From Microbacteriaceae bacterium VKM Ac-2855 (lineage in GTDB: Bacteria; Actinomycetota; Actinomycetes; Actinomycetales; Microbacteriaceae), in assembly GCA_013204985.1 (NCBI GenBank), contig JABMLG010000008.1, positions 141,377 to 205,376 on the forward strand: 64,000 nt of DNA, written 5' to 3'. Both the position numbers and the translations under genes were made by a program. This document shows, piece by piece, positions 35,714-43,762 of the stretch. Below the pieces are notes generated by a model. The model was not told where the DNA came from. It made no database searches and saw nothing but the letters and a program-made list of their open reading frames with translations. Every line of letters begins with the position of its first letter. The first letter of the stretch is position 1.

Positions 35714-36945
35714 GACAGTTCCTTCGTGGTGATGAGGTCGTGGAGGGTGGTGGGGTCGGAGTCGACCGGGTCCGAAGACGCGTCGACGGCGATGTCGGCG
35801 GCGATGTCGGCGACCGCGGCGTAACCGGGTTTGCCGAGGACGAGGGCACCGGAGTCGACGGCGGCGGCGATCACATCCGCCACCATGCGCGCATCCGCTC
35901 GGTTCTCGGGGATCGTTCCGCGTGGTCCGCGGCGGAGCCAGCCGACGCAGTAGAGGCCATCGTCGAGGTAGCCGGTGGTCAGGTCGGCGGTGGCCGACTC
36001 GTGGTCGCCGCGGCGGACGGGTGCCGTCGCCGCCTCGGCGAAACCGATGGCCGTACAGATGGAGTCCGACTCCAGCGTGAGCATCTCGTCGCCGCCGTAA
36101 GCCGCGCGGAAGGTGATCCCGGTGACCGAGTCCGTTCCGAGAACCGCCTCCGGCGACCAGCCGAAGTGGAAGTGCACCGTGCGGCTCGCAGACACGGGCG
36201 ATCCGGCGACCAGGCTCGCGACGGCGTCGCGGCGGGCGCCGGCGCTCGGTTCTGGCTCCGGAGCATCCGCGTCCTCGCCCAGGCCGTCCACTCGGAAACG
36301 GACGTCGGGGATGCGGCCGAGTTCGCGAACCATCGCCGTGTCGAACTTGGCCAGCAGCGGCATCGAACGGCCCACGATATCGATGTGGGTGACGGGTCGG
36401 ATCGCGTCGACCACGGCCGGATCGATCTCGAGTGCGGTCAACGTCTCCGGGTCGGTGAGGAAGAGGCGGAGGATGTCGATCGACACGTTGCCGTGGCCGA
36501 CGATGACGACGCGCTCCCCGAGCACCAGACCGTCGGCGCTCTCGTCGGGATGCCCGTTGATCAGGCGGGTGAGGCGGCCGGACCCGTAGACCTGCGGCAG
36601 GTCGGCGCCGGGGCCGGTGAGCGGTCGATCGGCGTACAGGCCGGTGGCGAGCACCACGATGTCGAAGGCCGCGCGGATCCGCTCGAGCGTGAGGCCGGTG
36701 CCGGTGCCGATCTCGGTTCCGCCGACGAAGCGCACGCCGTCGCGCTCGAACAGCCGATCGAATTGACGCGCGACGGCCTTCGTTCCGTGATGGTCGGGGG
36801 CGACACCGTAGCGGACCAGCCCGTACGGGAGAGTCAGCCGGTCGAAGACGGTGATCTCCGCGTCGCGCCAGCGCTTGCGAAGGAATTGAGCGGTGTAGCA
36901 CCCGGATGGTCCGCTGCCGATCACGGCGATGGTCGGCATTGGCAT
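35710..36945 (-). CDS. FAD-dependent NADPH-ferredoxin/flavodoxin reductase, FprA type
   Basis: The 411-residue product belongs to the adrenodoxin-reductase/FprA group. The FAD motif VIGSGPSGCYTAQFL is near residues 7-21, LPYGLVRYGVAPDH follows, and the NADP motif IVGHGNVSIDILR is near residue 150. GTIPENRADAR near the end matches the conserved C-terminal FAD contact. It would reduce the neighbouring flavodoxin with NADPH. The ATG at 36943-36945 has AGAGGAG upstream. It is the first gene of the minus-strand redox operon, divergent from the P450 across a 347-bp regulatory region. Confidence 0.9.
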   Translation of the reverse strand: MPMPTIAVIGSGPSGCYTAQFLRKRWRDAEITVFDRLTLPYGLVRYGVAPDHHGTKAVARQFDRLFERDGVRFVGGTEIGTGTGLTLERIRAAFDIVVLATGLYADRPLTGPGADLPQVYGSGRLTRLINGHPDESADGLVLGERVVIVGHGNVSIDILRLFLTDPETLTALEIDPAVVDAIRPVTHIDIVGRSMPLLAKFDTAMVRELGRIPDVRFRVDGLGEDADAPEPEPSAGARRDAVASLVAGSPVSASRTVHFHFGWSPEAVLGTDSVTGITFRAAYGGDEMLTLESDSICTAIGFAEAATAPVRRGDHESATADLTTGYLDDGLYCVGWLRRGPRGTIPENRADARMVADVIAAAVDSGALVLGKPGYAAVADIAADIAVDASSDPVDSDPTTLHDLITTKELS

Positions 36946-37039
36946 GTCGCTGCTCCTCTGCAGGTCGGACGGGGTGTGCAAGCGAGCTCTCAGACGGACT
37001 CGCGGCGCCGACGCTACCACGCTGTAACGAGCCTGATAA

Positions 37040-37053
37040 GTGATTCCGATCAC
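37040..37053. promoter_or_regulatory. CRP/GlxR-like palindrome
   Basis: GTGATTCCGATCAC is a perfect GTGA-N6-TCAC palindrome and is one base from the TGTGA-N6-TCACA consensus on one side. It lies in the divergent reductase/P450 spacer and would fit catabolite control. The rest of 36946-37292 also holds GTCTT-N6-AAGAC at 37153-37168. Confidence 0.5.
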
Positions 37054-37073
37054 AATCTTGTGCGCATTCCGGA

Positions 37074-37097
37074 ATTGGTCATGGAGTTGATACCAAT
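37074..37097. promoter_or_regulatory. ATTGGT-N12-ACCAAT palindrome, P450 operon operator
   Basis: ATTGGT at 37074-37079 and ACCAAT at 37092-37097 form a perfect 6-bp inverted repeat with a 12-bp spacer starting CATG. The identical pattern occurs at 42406-42429 before the ABC transporter. It could control both divergent operons here. Confidence 0.65.
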
Positions 37098-37292
37098 GCC
37101 GCTCCAATGGTCTTGATCTCAATGCGATTCGGTCTGATCGCACGAAGAATAAGTCTTGTCGATAAGACCTTTCGGCGCCTCGGAACAGCAGATATCTCGG
37201 GCGTCTTGTCATTTCGTTTATCGGTGGCATACGATTCCCAGCACCGCACGACTTATTCCGGATTCCGCGGTTCTCTTGAAAGGAAAACAACG

Positions 37293-38810
37293 ATGTCCAT
37301 CCTTGAATCCGCGACCGATTCACCACTCGCTCGCCCCGGCGGCTGCCCCTTTCCGCACGAGCAGCTCCGTGCGCGGATCGGCGAGGAGGCGTACTCATCG
37401 ATGCTGGCGGCACACGCAGCGACGCAGGCCGAACCGACCACGCACACCGCCGCTCGAGAATCGACCGACACCGCGTCGACCGAGCCGGTGACATCGGCCA
37501 CCCAGACGCAGACTCCCGAGTTCGCGGCCGACGAGCCCAAGCCCGCCCCGCCGGCCGACCTCACCGTCTACTACGACCCGTTGTCGTACGCCGTGTACGA
37601 CCATCCGTACGACACGTATAAGAGACTGCGAGACGCGGCACCGGTGTACTACAACCCGGATCGCGAGCTCTACGTCGTCTCGCGCTACGCGGATGTGCGA
37701 GCAGGCCTCGCCAACCATGAGCAGTTGTTGAACGGGCTCGGCAACGACATGGACGGCACGCACGACTCCTACGGCGAGGGGATCCTCGTTGCGCAGGACC
37801 CGCCGCGGCACACCAACCTCCGCCAGGCGGTGCGCCGCACCTTCGCCGCCCGCGAGATCCTGGCGCGTGAAGACGGCACCCGCGCCTTCGCGCAGAAGCT
37901 CCTCGCCGACATGTACGCCACGGGCAGCGGCGACTTCGCCAGCGACTTCGCGTTGCCGATGTCGATCGGGATGGGCATCTCGCTCATCGGTTCGCCCGCC
38001 GAAGACAACGAGGTGATCGTCGAGCACCTGTGGCGGGCGATGGCGCGTACCGTCGGCAGGTTCGGCATTCCGGACGACGCCGCGGTGGCCAACCAGGAGA
38101 CGGAGGAGCTGCTCGCGATGCGCTTCGCCGCCCGCCGGGCCGAGATCGAGGCGGGGGCGGACACCTCGACATCCGACGCCTACACGCAGATCCTCCTCGC
38201 CTCGCAGAAGGGCAAGGTGTTCCCCTCGGAGCAGGACGGCCTCGCCCACCTGGTGCTCTCCGCCGCGAGCGACGCCCCGGCCGCACTACTGACGAATATC
38301 GTCTACGTGCTCGACAAGTTCCCCAAGCTGTGGACGTTCCTGCGAGAGAACCCGGACCGCATTAAGGACTTCGTCGAGGAGACGCTCCGCTACGAGACGC
38401 CCGGACAGAACCTCACCCGGCAGACCACGGAGGAGATCGAGATCAGCGGAGTGACCATCCCTGCCGACCGCCGCGTGATGTTCCTGCAGGGATCGGCGAA
38501 CCGCGACGAGCGCGTCTACGCGAATCCGGACGTCTTCGACATCGACCGCGAGTTCACACCGAAGAACCGCAGCATGTCGTTCGGTGAGGGGATCCACGCT
38601 TGCATGGGCGCGCCCTTCGCGCGGCTGGCGGCGAAGATCACCGTCGAGGAACTTCTGAAGGGACCCGACCTGAAGATCGTCGGCTCGCCCGAGCGGTGGA
38701 TCAAGCAGATGGTGCGCGGCTTCTCCAAGCTGCCCGTCGAGTTCCGAGAGCCCGGCGCGCCCGTGCCGCACCAGCACTTCACCCTGGCCAAGCTGCACGG
38801 TCAGCACTGA
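37293..38810 (+). CDS. cytochrome P450
   Basis: The 505-residue product is a soluble bacterial P450 with an unusual N-terminal extension of about 85 residues (PGGCPFPHEQLRARIG, then a Thr/Ala/Pro-rich linker). The K-helix ExxR is Glu363-Thr-Leu-Arg366 and the heme loop FGEGIHACMGAPFAR places the axial ligand at Cys437. In the I-helix the usual acid-threonine pair reads Asp327-Ala328 (SAASDAPAAL), so the oxygen-activating threonine is missing. AAAGGAAAACAACG precedes the ATG. The redox partners are encoded divergently. Context suggests oxidation or O-demethylation of a cyclitol or sugar; a terpene substrate as for P450cin is the alternative. Confidence 0.92.
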   Translation: MSILESATDSPLARPGGCPFPHEQLRARIGEEAYSSMLAAHAATQAEPTTHTAARESTDTASTEPVTSATQTQTPEFAADEPKPAPPADLTVYYDPLSYAVYDHPYDTYKRLRDAAPVYYNPDRELYVVSRYADVRAGLANHEQLLNGLGNDMDGTHDSYGEGILVAQDPPRHTNLRQAVRRTFAAREILAREDGTRAFAQKLLADMYATGSGDFASDFALPMSIGMGISLIGSPAEDNEVIVEHLWRAMARTVGRFGIPDDAAVANQETEELLAMRFAARRAEIEAGADTSTSDAYTQILLASQKGKVFPSEQDGLAHLVLSAASDAPAALLTNIVYVLDKFPKLWTFLRENPDRIKDFVEETLRYETPGQNLTRQTTEEIEISGVTIPADRRVMFLQGSANRDERVYANPDVFDIDREFTPKNRSMSFGEGIHACMGAPFARLAAKITVEELLKGPDLKIVGSPERWIKQMVRGFSKLPVEFREPGAPVPHQHFTLAKLHGQH

Positions 38811-38854
38811 CTGCGCGGCGAGCACTGACTGCGCGGTCAGCGCTGACCGCACGG
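38801..38854 (+). repeat. three 18-bp tandem repeats across the P450 stop
   Basis: TCAGCACTGACTGCGCGG, CGAGCACTGACTGCGCGG and TCAGCGCTGACCGCACGG follow one another, with a partial fourth unit. The first contains the P450 stop codon. They look like recent slippage products in the 98-bp spacer before the aldo/keto reductase gene. Confidence 0.7.
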
Positions 38855-38908
38855 CGAGCATTGCCCGCTTCCGACACCACGTTCACATTCACCGAGAGGT
38901 AACACCAC

Positions 38909-39883
38909 ATGCAGTACCGCACCTTCGGGCGCACCGGCTGGCAGGTCAGCGAGATCTCCTACGGCGCCTGGCAGCTCGGCGGCCAATGGGGGACCGTCGA
39001 CGACGAGGAGTCGATCGGCACGCTGCTCGAGGCCTACGGCCAGGGCATCAATTTCGTCGACACCGCTGAGCTCTACGGCGCCGGGCACAGCGAGAAGGTC
39101 GTCGGCGAGTCGCTGCGCCGCTGGGACGGCGACAAGATCTACGTCGCCACGAAGATCCAGCCGACCGTCTGGCCCAGCGCCGACGAGGACGACCCGCTGA
39201 TGAGCGGTCGCTACCCCGAGTGGCACCTGCGTCGCGGGGTGGAACTCGCCCTCGAGCGCCTCGGCGTCGAGCGCCTCGACCTGCTGCAGCTACATGGCTG
39301 GTTCAGCGACGGTGTGAATGAACTCGACTGGCTCGAGACGTTGAACGCCTTGCGCGTAGAGGGCAAGATCGACAAGATCGGCGTCTCCATCCGCGACTAC
39401 CGGCCGGAAGAGGGCGTCGACATCGCCGCGCTCGGCCTGGTCGACTCCATCCAGGTCATCTTCAACATGTTCGAACAGCGCCCCGTCGATGCCCTCTTCC
39501 CGGCCAGCGCGAGCACGAACACCGCGATCATCGACCGGGTCGCCTTCGACTCCGGCGCCCTGAGCGGCATGTGGACGCAGGCGACGTATGACGGTTGGGA
39601 GGACGGCTCGCAGCAGAAAGAGATGTTCCGCGGCGAGCGCTTCACCGAGACGCTCGCCCGCGTCGAGGCGCTCAAGACGATCTGCGCGCCCTACTACCCG
39701 ACGCTGGCCGAGGCCGCAGTGCGCTACGTGCTCTCCTCGCCCGAGGTGTCGACAGTGATCGCCGGGATGAGCAGCCGACGCAACGTCGGCCGCAACGTGT
39801 CGTACTCGGACGGCCAGGCGTTCCCGGAGGAGTTGCGCGCCCAGCTGGCCGAGCACAACTGGCCCCGGAACTACTACAAATGA
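38909..39883 (+). CDS. aldo/keto reductase
   Basis: The 324-residue product is an AKR of the IolS/YajO-like branch. The catalytic tetrad is visible as Asp51, Tyr56, Lys82 and His129 (DTAELYGAGHSE, VATKIQP, LLQLHGW). It would reduce an aldehyde or ketone or oxidise an alcohol with NADP. GAGAGGTAACACCAC precedes the ATG. The gene follows the P450 by 98 bp and overlaps the creatininase gene by an ATGA, so it belongs to the P450 operon. A P450 product with a new carbonyl group would be a natural substrate. Confidence 0.9.
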   Translation: MQYRTFGRTGWQVSEISYGAWQLGGQWGTVDDEESIGTLLEAYGQGINFVDTAELYGAGHSEKVVGESLRRWDGDKIYVATKIQPTVWPSADEDDPLMSGRYPEWHLRRGVELALERLGVERLDLLQLHGWFSDGVNELDWLETLNALRVEGKIDKIGVSIRDYRPEEGVDIAALGLVDSIQVIFNMFEQRPVDALFPASASTNTAIIDRVAFDSGALSGMWTQATYDGWEDGSQQKEMFRGERFTETLARVEALKTICAPYYPTLAEAAVRYVLSSPEVSTVIAGMSSRRNVGRNVSYSDGQAFPEELRAQLAEHNWPRNYYK

Positions 39884-40611
39884 GCTCGTCCGCTGCCGTG
39901 CCCGTGCGTGTCGAGTACCTGGCGCCGGCACAGCTCGATGCGGCGATCGCAGCGGTGCCGGTGGCGTATCTGCCGCTGGGCAGCCTGGAGTTCCACGGCC
40001 CGCACCTTCCGATCGGACTCGACACCCTGAACGCGCACGGCGTCTGCGTCGCGGCGGCGGAGGCCTACGGCGGCATCGTGCTGCCGCCGGTCTACCAGGG
40101 TCTCGGCGGAGGCCACTCCGACTACCCGTGGACGATCATGATGGCCGACGCCGGCGGCATCCGCTCGCACCTCGAGCAGACCTTCGCGAAGCTGGAGGAG
40201 TTCGGCGTGCGGCTGGCGGTGCTGTTCACCGGCCATTTCGCGGAGGAGCAGCTCGCGATGATCGACGAGATCGCGGCGAGCTGGAATACGGCGCAGCGCC
40301 GACTGGCTGTGCTGGCGACAGGCGTCGACCGCAGCGATGCCTCGATCCGTCCCGACCACGCCGGAGTGTTCGAGTCGACCCTGCTCGCCGCATTCGAGCC
40401 CCGGCTCGTGCACCTCGACCTACTACCGGATGCGGGCGGATTCCCCGATCCGGGCGGCGATCCGATGGGAGCGCAGAGGCACGACCCTGCGCATCCGCTG
40501 TGGGGCGTCTTCGGTCCCGACCCGCGCGGTGCCGATCTGAGCCGGGCCGGTGAACTCCGCGATGCCCTGGTGGCGTGGCTGGGTGCCGAGGTCGCCCTTC
40601 GGCTCGGATGA
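39880..40611 (+). CDS. creatininase family protein
   Basis: The 243-residue product has the creatininase fold and metal set: Glu37, His39, His42 and Asp48 in LGSLEFHGPHLPIGLDTLN, and a GHFAEEQ segment with further ligands. Family members are amidohydrolases or lactonases/dehydratases such as creatininase, MftE and the arabino-dilactonase-like group. None of these roles is fixed here. It overlaps the AKR stop and the FUSC start by ATGA each. A lactone or cyclic intermediate of cyclitol breakdown is a possible substrate. Confidence 0.88.
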   Translation: MSSSAAVPVRVEYLAPAQLDAAIAAVPVAYLPLGSLEFHGPHLPIGLDTLNAHGVCVAAAEAYGGIVLPPVYQGLGGGHSDYPWTIMMADAGGIRSHLEQTFAKLEEFGVRLAVLFTGHFAEEQLAMIDEIAASWNTAQRRLAVLATGVDRSDASIRPDHAGVFESTLLAAFEPRLVHLDLLPDAGGFPDPGGDPMGAQRHDPAHPLWGVFGPDPRGADLSRAGELRDALVAWLGAEVALRLG

Positions 40612-41594
40612 CCTTCGCCCGTTCGCTGGTCGCGCTCGGCCCCGCCGAGAACGACCGCACCTCCGCGCTGCGCGTCGGCCTCGGGGTGGCCGTGCCGGCG
40701 CTGCTGCTGTTCGTCACCGGCCACCCGGAGCTGACGGTCTACGCCGTGTTCGGCGCGTTCACGGGCATGTACGGCCGCAACGAGCCGCATCGTCTGCGGC
40801 ACCAACTCCGCGCGGCGATCCTGCTCATGGCCGGCGTCGCTCTCGGGGTCGGTTCGGCTCGGCTCGGCGTGACGTCCTGGCCGCTGGTATTGCTCGAGTG
40901 CGCGTTCGCCGCTGTCGGCTCCGTCTTCGCGGACCGGGCCGGCCTCCGCCCCGCTGGCCCGTTCTTCGGCCTCTTCGCGCTCGGGGCGTGCGCCTCCATC
41001 CCGCCCCTCGTCGCACCGGGCCTGGCCGTCGCGGTGGCGGGAGGCTCCGCGGCTCTCGGACTGATCCTCGGAGCGGTGGGACGACCTCGGGAATCGTTGC
41101 TACCGGAGTCCACCAGGGTGTCGTGGCGGCGCGCCCTCGCCTACCTCGCGGCCGTGGGGGTCGCGGGGGCCCTGAGCACCGGGCTGGGTCTCGGTCACCC
41201 GATCTGGGCGATGGCCGCCGCCGCCGTACCGCTGGCCGTCACGGGCACGGCCAATCGGATGCGTCGCGGGGCGCACCGCATCCTGGGCACCCTGGTCGGG
41301 CTGGGTGTGACGGCGCTCATCCTCGTGCCGTTCGGCCCGCCCGCGCCGGTGATCCTGGTCCTGCTGGTGATCGCCCTGCAGTTTCCGACCGAACTCTTCA
41401 TGACCCGCAACTACGGCCTCGCGCTCGTCTTCTTCACCCCGCTCATCCTGCTGATGACCCAGCTCGCGCACCCGATCGATTCGACAGCGCTCATCGTCGA
41501 CCGCGCTCTGCAGACCGCGCTCGGTGCGTTCGTCGGCGTCGTCGTCGTTGCCGCCGGATCGTGGCCCTCGCGATGCCTCGGACGCCGGTCGTGA
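40608..41594 (+). CDS. FUSC-family inner membrane protein
   Basis: The 328-residue product has about ten hydrophobic segments in two sets of five, separated by a polar stretch (GRPRESLLPESTRVSWRRAL), and ends with RSWPSRCLG-like basic residues. This is the membrane part of the fusaric-acid-resistance/aromatic-acid exporter family without the large soluble domain. It might export a toxic intermediate. Start and stop both overlap neighbouring genes by 4 bp, so it is tied into the P450 operon. Confidence 0.82.
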   Translation: MTFARSLVALGPAENDRTSALRVGLGVAVPALLLFVTGHPELTVYAVFGAFTGMYGRNEPHRLRHQLRAAILLMAGVALGVGSARLGVTSWPLVLLECAFAAVGSVFADRAGLRPAGPFFGLFALGACASIPPLVAPGLAVAVAGGSAALGLILGAVGRPRESLLPESTRVSWRRALAYLAAVGVAGALSTGLGLGHPIWAMAAAAVPLAVTGTANRMRRGAHRILGTLVGLGVTALILVPFGPPAPVILVLLVIALQFPTELFMTRNYGLALVFFTPLILLMTQLAHPIDSTALIVDRALQTALGAFVGVVVVAAGSWPSRCLGRRS

Positions 41595-42361
41595 CCGTGC
41601 AGCAGAATGGACCCGTGGCACCGTTCGTCGTCGAGCATGATTCCGCCCTCACCGCGTGGGGGCAGGTGCATCGCGACCTACGCCGACGGATCGATGCCGG
41701 GGAGTTCGCGCCCGGCCGGAAGATCCCGACCGAGGTCGAGCTGATCGACGAGTACGAGGTCAGCCGTATCACCGTGCGGCGGGCGACTCAGGCGCTCGCC
41801 GCGGACGGCTACGTCACCAGCCGCCGGGGGTCCGGAACATACGTCACCGACCGGCGGGACGTGCGCTGCGATCTGGACCTGACACGCCCCTGGCGGGAGC
41901 AGATCGTCTCGACCGGACACGAAGCCGTTTCGAAGCTCCTCGAATCCCGTGCCGACGCGACGGTTCCCGAGGACGTCGCCCGGCACTTCTTCCGCGGCGC
42001 CCGGGCGCGCCCGGTCACCTTCGGGCGGCACGTGCAGACGGTCGACGGCGTGCCGATCGCGGTCACCGAATCCTGGTACTCCGAGGTCACTGGGCCCGAA
42101 CTGCACCCGGTCGACCCGGACGCGCCCCTCGTCCGCGCGCGTGGTTTCGTCGAGGTGGGCTCCGCCAGTGCCGCGCAAGCAGAACTCCTGCGGTCTTTTC
42201 TCGACATCCCGCTCATCGTCGTGACCACGCGCAGCAGCCTGGCGGCGACGGGAGAGACGATCGAGCTCGCCCGCACGTCCTGGCTCGGTAGTCGGGTGCG
42301 GCTCGTCTATGACAGGGAACTCACGATCGGACAGATCGACATGACGCAGTTCCTCGCCTGA
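41591..42361 (+). CDS. GntR/HutC-family transcriptional regulator, paralogue 2
   Basis: The 256-residue product starts at GTG 41591, overlapping the FUSC stop. It has the GntR helix-turn-helix (YEVSRITVRRATQALAADG, SRRGSGTYVTDR) and a UTRA domain. It is a close paralogue of the regulator at 31286. It is the last gene of the P450 operon and sits directly upstream of the ABC transporter promoter, whose ATTGGT-N12-ACCAAT palindrome is 45 bp beyond its stop. It is my first choice for the protein that binds that palindrome. Confidence 0.87.
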   Translation: MTVQQNGPVAPFVVEHDSALTAWGQVHRDLRRRIDAGEFAPGRKIPTEVELIDEYEVSRITVRRATQALAADGYVTSRRGSGTYVTDRRDVRCDLDLTRPWREQIVSTGHEAVSKLLESRADATVPEDVARHFFRGARARPVTFGRHVQTVDGVPIAVTESWYSEVTGPELHPVDPDAPLVRARGFVEVGSASAAQAELLRSFLDIPLIVVTTRSSLAATGETIELARTSWLGSRVRLVYDRELTIGQIDMTQFLA

Positions 42362-42405
42362 TCGGTGCGGAACGCGGCCGGGGTCGCCGCTCCGATATCT
42401 CCTGG

Positions 42406-42429
42406 ATTGGTCATGTTTCTATTACCAAT
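42406..42429. promoter_or_regulatory. ATTGGT-N12-ACCAAT palindrome, ABC transporter operator
   Basis: ATTGGT at 42406-42411 and ACCAAT at 42424-42429 repeat the spacing and the CATG start of the spacer seen at 37074-37097. It lies about 90 bp upstream of the likely -35. A TTATC-N7-GATAA inverted repeat follows at 42482-42498. Confidence 0.65.
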
Positions 42430-42499
42430 AGCGCGACAGAGGTAATGCATTCATAACCACTCGGGCTATTCGGCGACATATTTATCACACCGGGATAAC

Positions 42500-42544
42500 A
42501 ATGTCCGGACATTACATTGACCTTTTGGTAGCTGTACGCATAGT
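42500..42544 (+). promoter_or_regulatory. promoter and IolR-like box of the ABC transporter
   Basis: AATGTCCGGACATT (42500-42513) is a perfect 14-bp palindrome of the AATGT-N4-ACATT type. TTGACC (42517-42522), a 16-bp spacer and CATAGT (42539-42544) follow. The box abuts the -35. Its central CCGG departs from the IolR consensus, so the binder may differ. Confidence 0.5.
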
Positions 42545-42616
42545 TTGTGCCCTGGCAACGATGCCGCGGTTCATCGGAATAGTTTCGGATGGGCCCACCC
42601 GAAGGGACACAACGAA

Positions 42617-43642
42617 GTGAAGCTCTCGATCACGAAGCGGGCTCTGGGCGCAGTCGCGCTCGCAGCTACCTCCGCTCTCCTCCTCGCCGCTTGCAGCAGC
42701 GACGCATCCTCCGAGTCCGGCTCGGGGCTCACCGACGGTTTCGGTAGTCGGAACGAGAACCGCAACGCCTACTTCCTCACCTACTACAACCCGGCCAGCG
42801 ACACCTTCTGGGCTCAGATCCAGAAGGGCGCGGAGGACGCCGCGCAGCTCGGCGGACTGACGATGACGTCTCAGACGGCCGACGGCGACCCGGACAAGAT
42901 GGTCGACCTCGTGAACACGGCGATCGCCACCAAGCCCTCCGTGATCTACATGCCCTTCAACGAAGGGGAGAAGTGGGTGGGGGTCGCCTGCGACGCGCAC
43001 GACGCGGGCATCGAGGTCGTCTCCTACAACGTTCCGGCCCCCGAATCCGCCGGCGACTGCGTCTCGGGCTTCGTCGGTCAGGACTTCCGCGAAGTCGGCA
43101 CCATCGTCGGTAAGGCGATGCTCGATCAGATCGACCTCAAGGACGGTGACGAGGTGCTGTTCGCGGCCGAGGAGCCCGACCAGAACTACGCGATCGAGCG
43201 CGGCGGCGGAGTGCAGGACGCCATCGACGCCGCCGGGATCGACGTCACCGGCGAGTTCCTGCGCACCACCGCGACCGACGCCGACGCGCTCGACGCGATG
43301 ACGACCTGGATCACGGCGCACCCCGACGCCAAAGCGATCGTGCCGCTCGGCGGAGTCCCGCACCGCAACGCGGTCGCGGCGGAAGACGCTGCCGGCTCCA
43401 CCATCCCCATCATCGGCTTCGACACCTCGGCGCAGGTCGTCGACGGCATCAAGGCCGGCCGCATCCTCGCCACCGCCGACCAGCAGGGCTACGTGCAGGG
43501 CTTCCAGTCGGTGACCCAGGGCGTGCTCTACATCGATTTCGGCCTCTCGCCCGCCAACATCAACTCCGGCGGTCTCGGCTTGATCACCAAGGACAACGTC
43601 GACCTCCTCGAGGCCAAGGATCTGCAGGGCATCCGCTACTAG
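42617..43642 (+). CDS. sugar ABC transporter substrate-binding lipoprotein
   Basis: The 341-residue product starts at GTG 42617. It has a lipoprotein signal peptide with lipobox LLAAC (Cys near residue 26) and a periplasmic-binding type I fold of the ribose/inositol (CUT2) class (FWAQIQKGAEDAAQLGGL, VIYMPFNEGEKW, IIGFDTSAQVVDGIKAG). In an actinobacterium it would be tethered to the outer face of the membrane. It is the first gene of the transporter operon and is followed by a hairpin before the permease gene. A cyclitol or modified sugar is the likely ligand. Confidence 0.92.
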   Translation: MKLSITKRALGAVALAATSALLLAACSSDASSESGSGLTDGFGSRNENRNAYFLTYYNPASDTFWAQIQKGAEDAAQLGGLTMTSQTADGDPDKMVDLVNTAIATKPSVIYMPFNEGEKWVGVACDAHDAGIEVVSYNVPAPESAGDCVSGFVGQDFREVGTIVGKAMLDQIDLKDGDEVLFAAEEPDQNYAIERGGGVQDAIDAAGIDVTGEFLRTTATDADALDAMTTWITAHPDAKAIVPLGGVPHRNAVAAEDAAGSTIPIIGFDTSAQVVDGIKAGRILATADQQGYVQGFQSVTQGVLYIDFGLSPANINSGGLGLITKDNVDLLEAKDLQGIRY

Positions 43643-43684
43643 CGGCCTCCGTCCGTTCGAATCGGACGTCCCTTCACACCGGCT

Positions 43685-43715
43685 CGGATGCGGGGCCGCA
43701 CAGGTCCCGCATCCG
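43685..43715 (+). promoter_or_regulatory. hairpin between binding-protein and permease genes
   Basis: CGGATGCGGG and CCCGCATCCG form a 10-bp stem with an 11-nt loop, 42 bp after the binding-protein stop. Such stems often raise binding-protein mRNA levels over the distal genes. Confidence 0.6.
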
Positions 43716-43762
43716 ACGCCTCCCTTCTTCCCCCTGCTCCGCCACCAGAAAGGCGAGTACCC

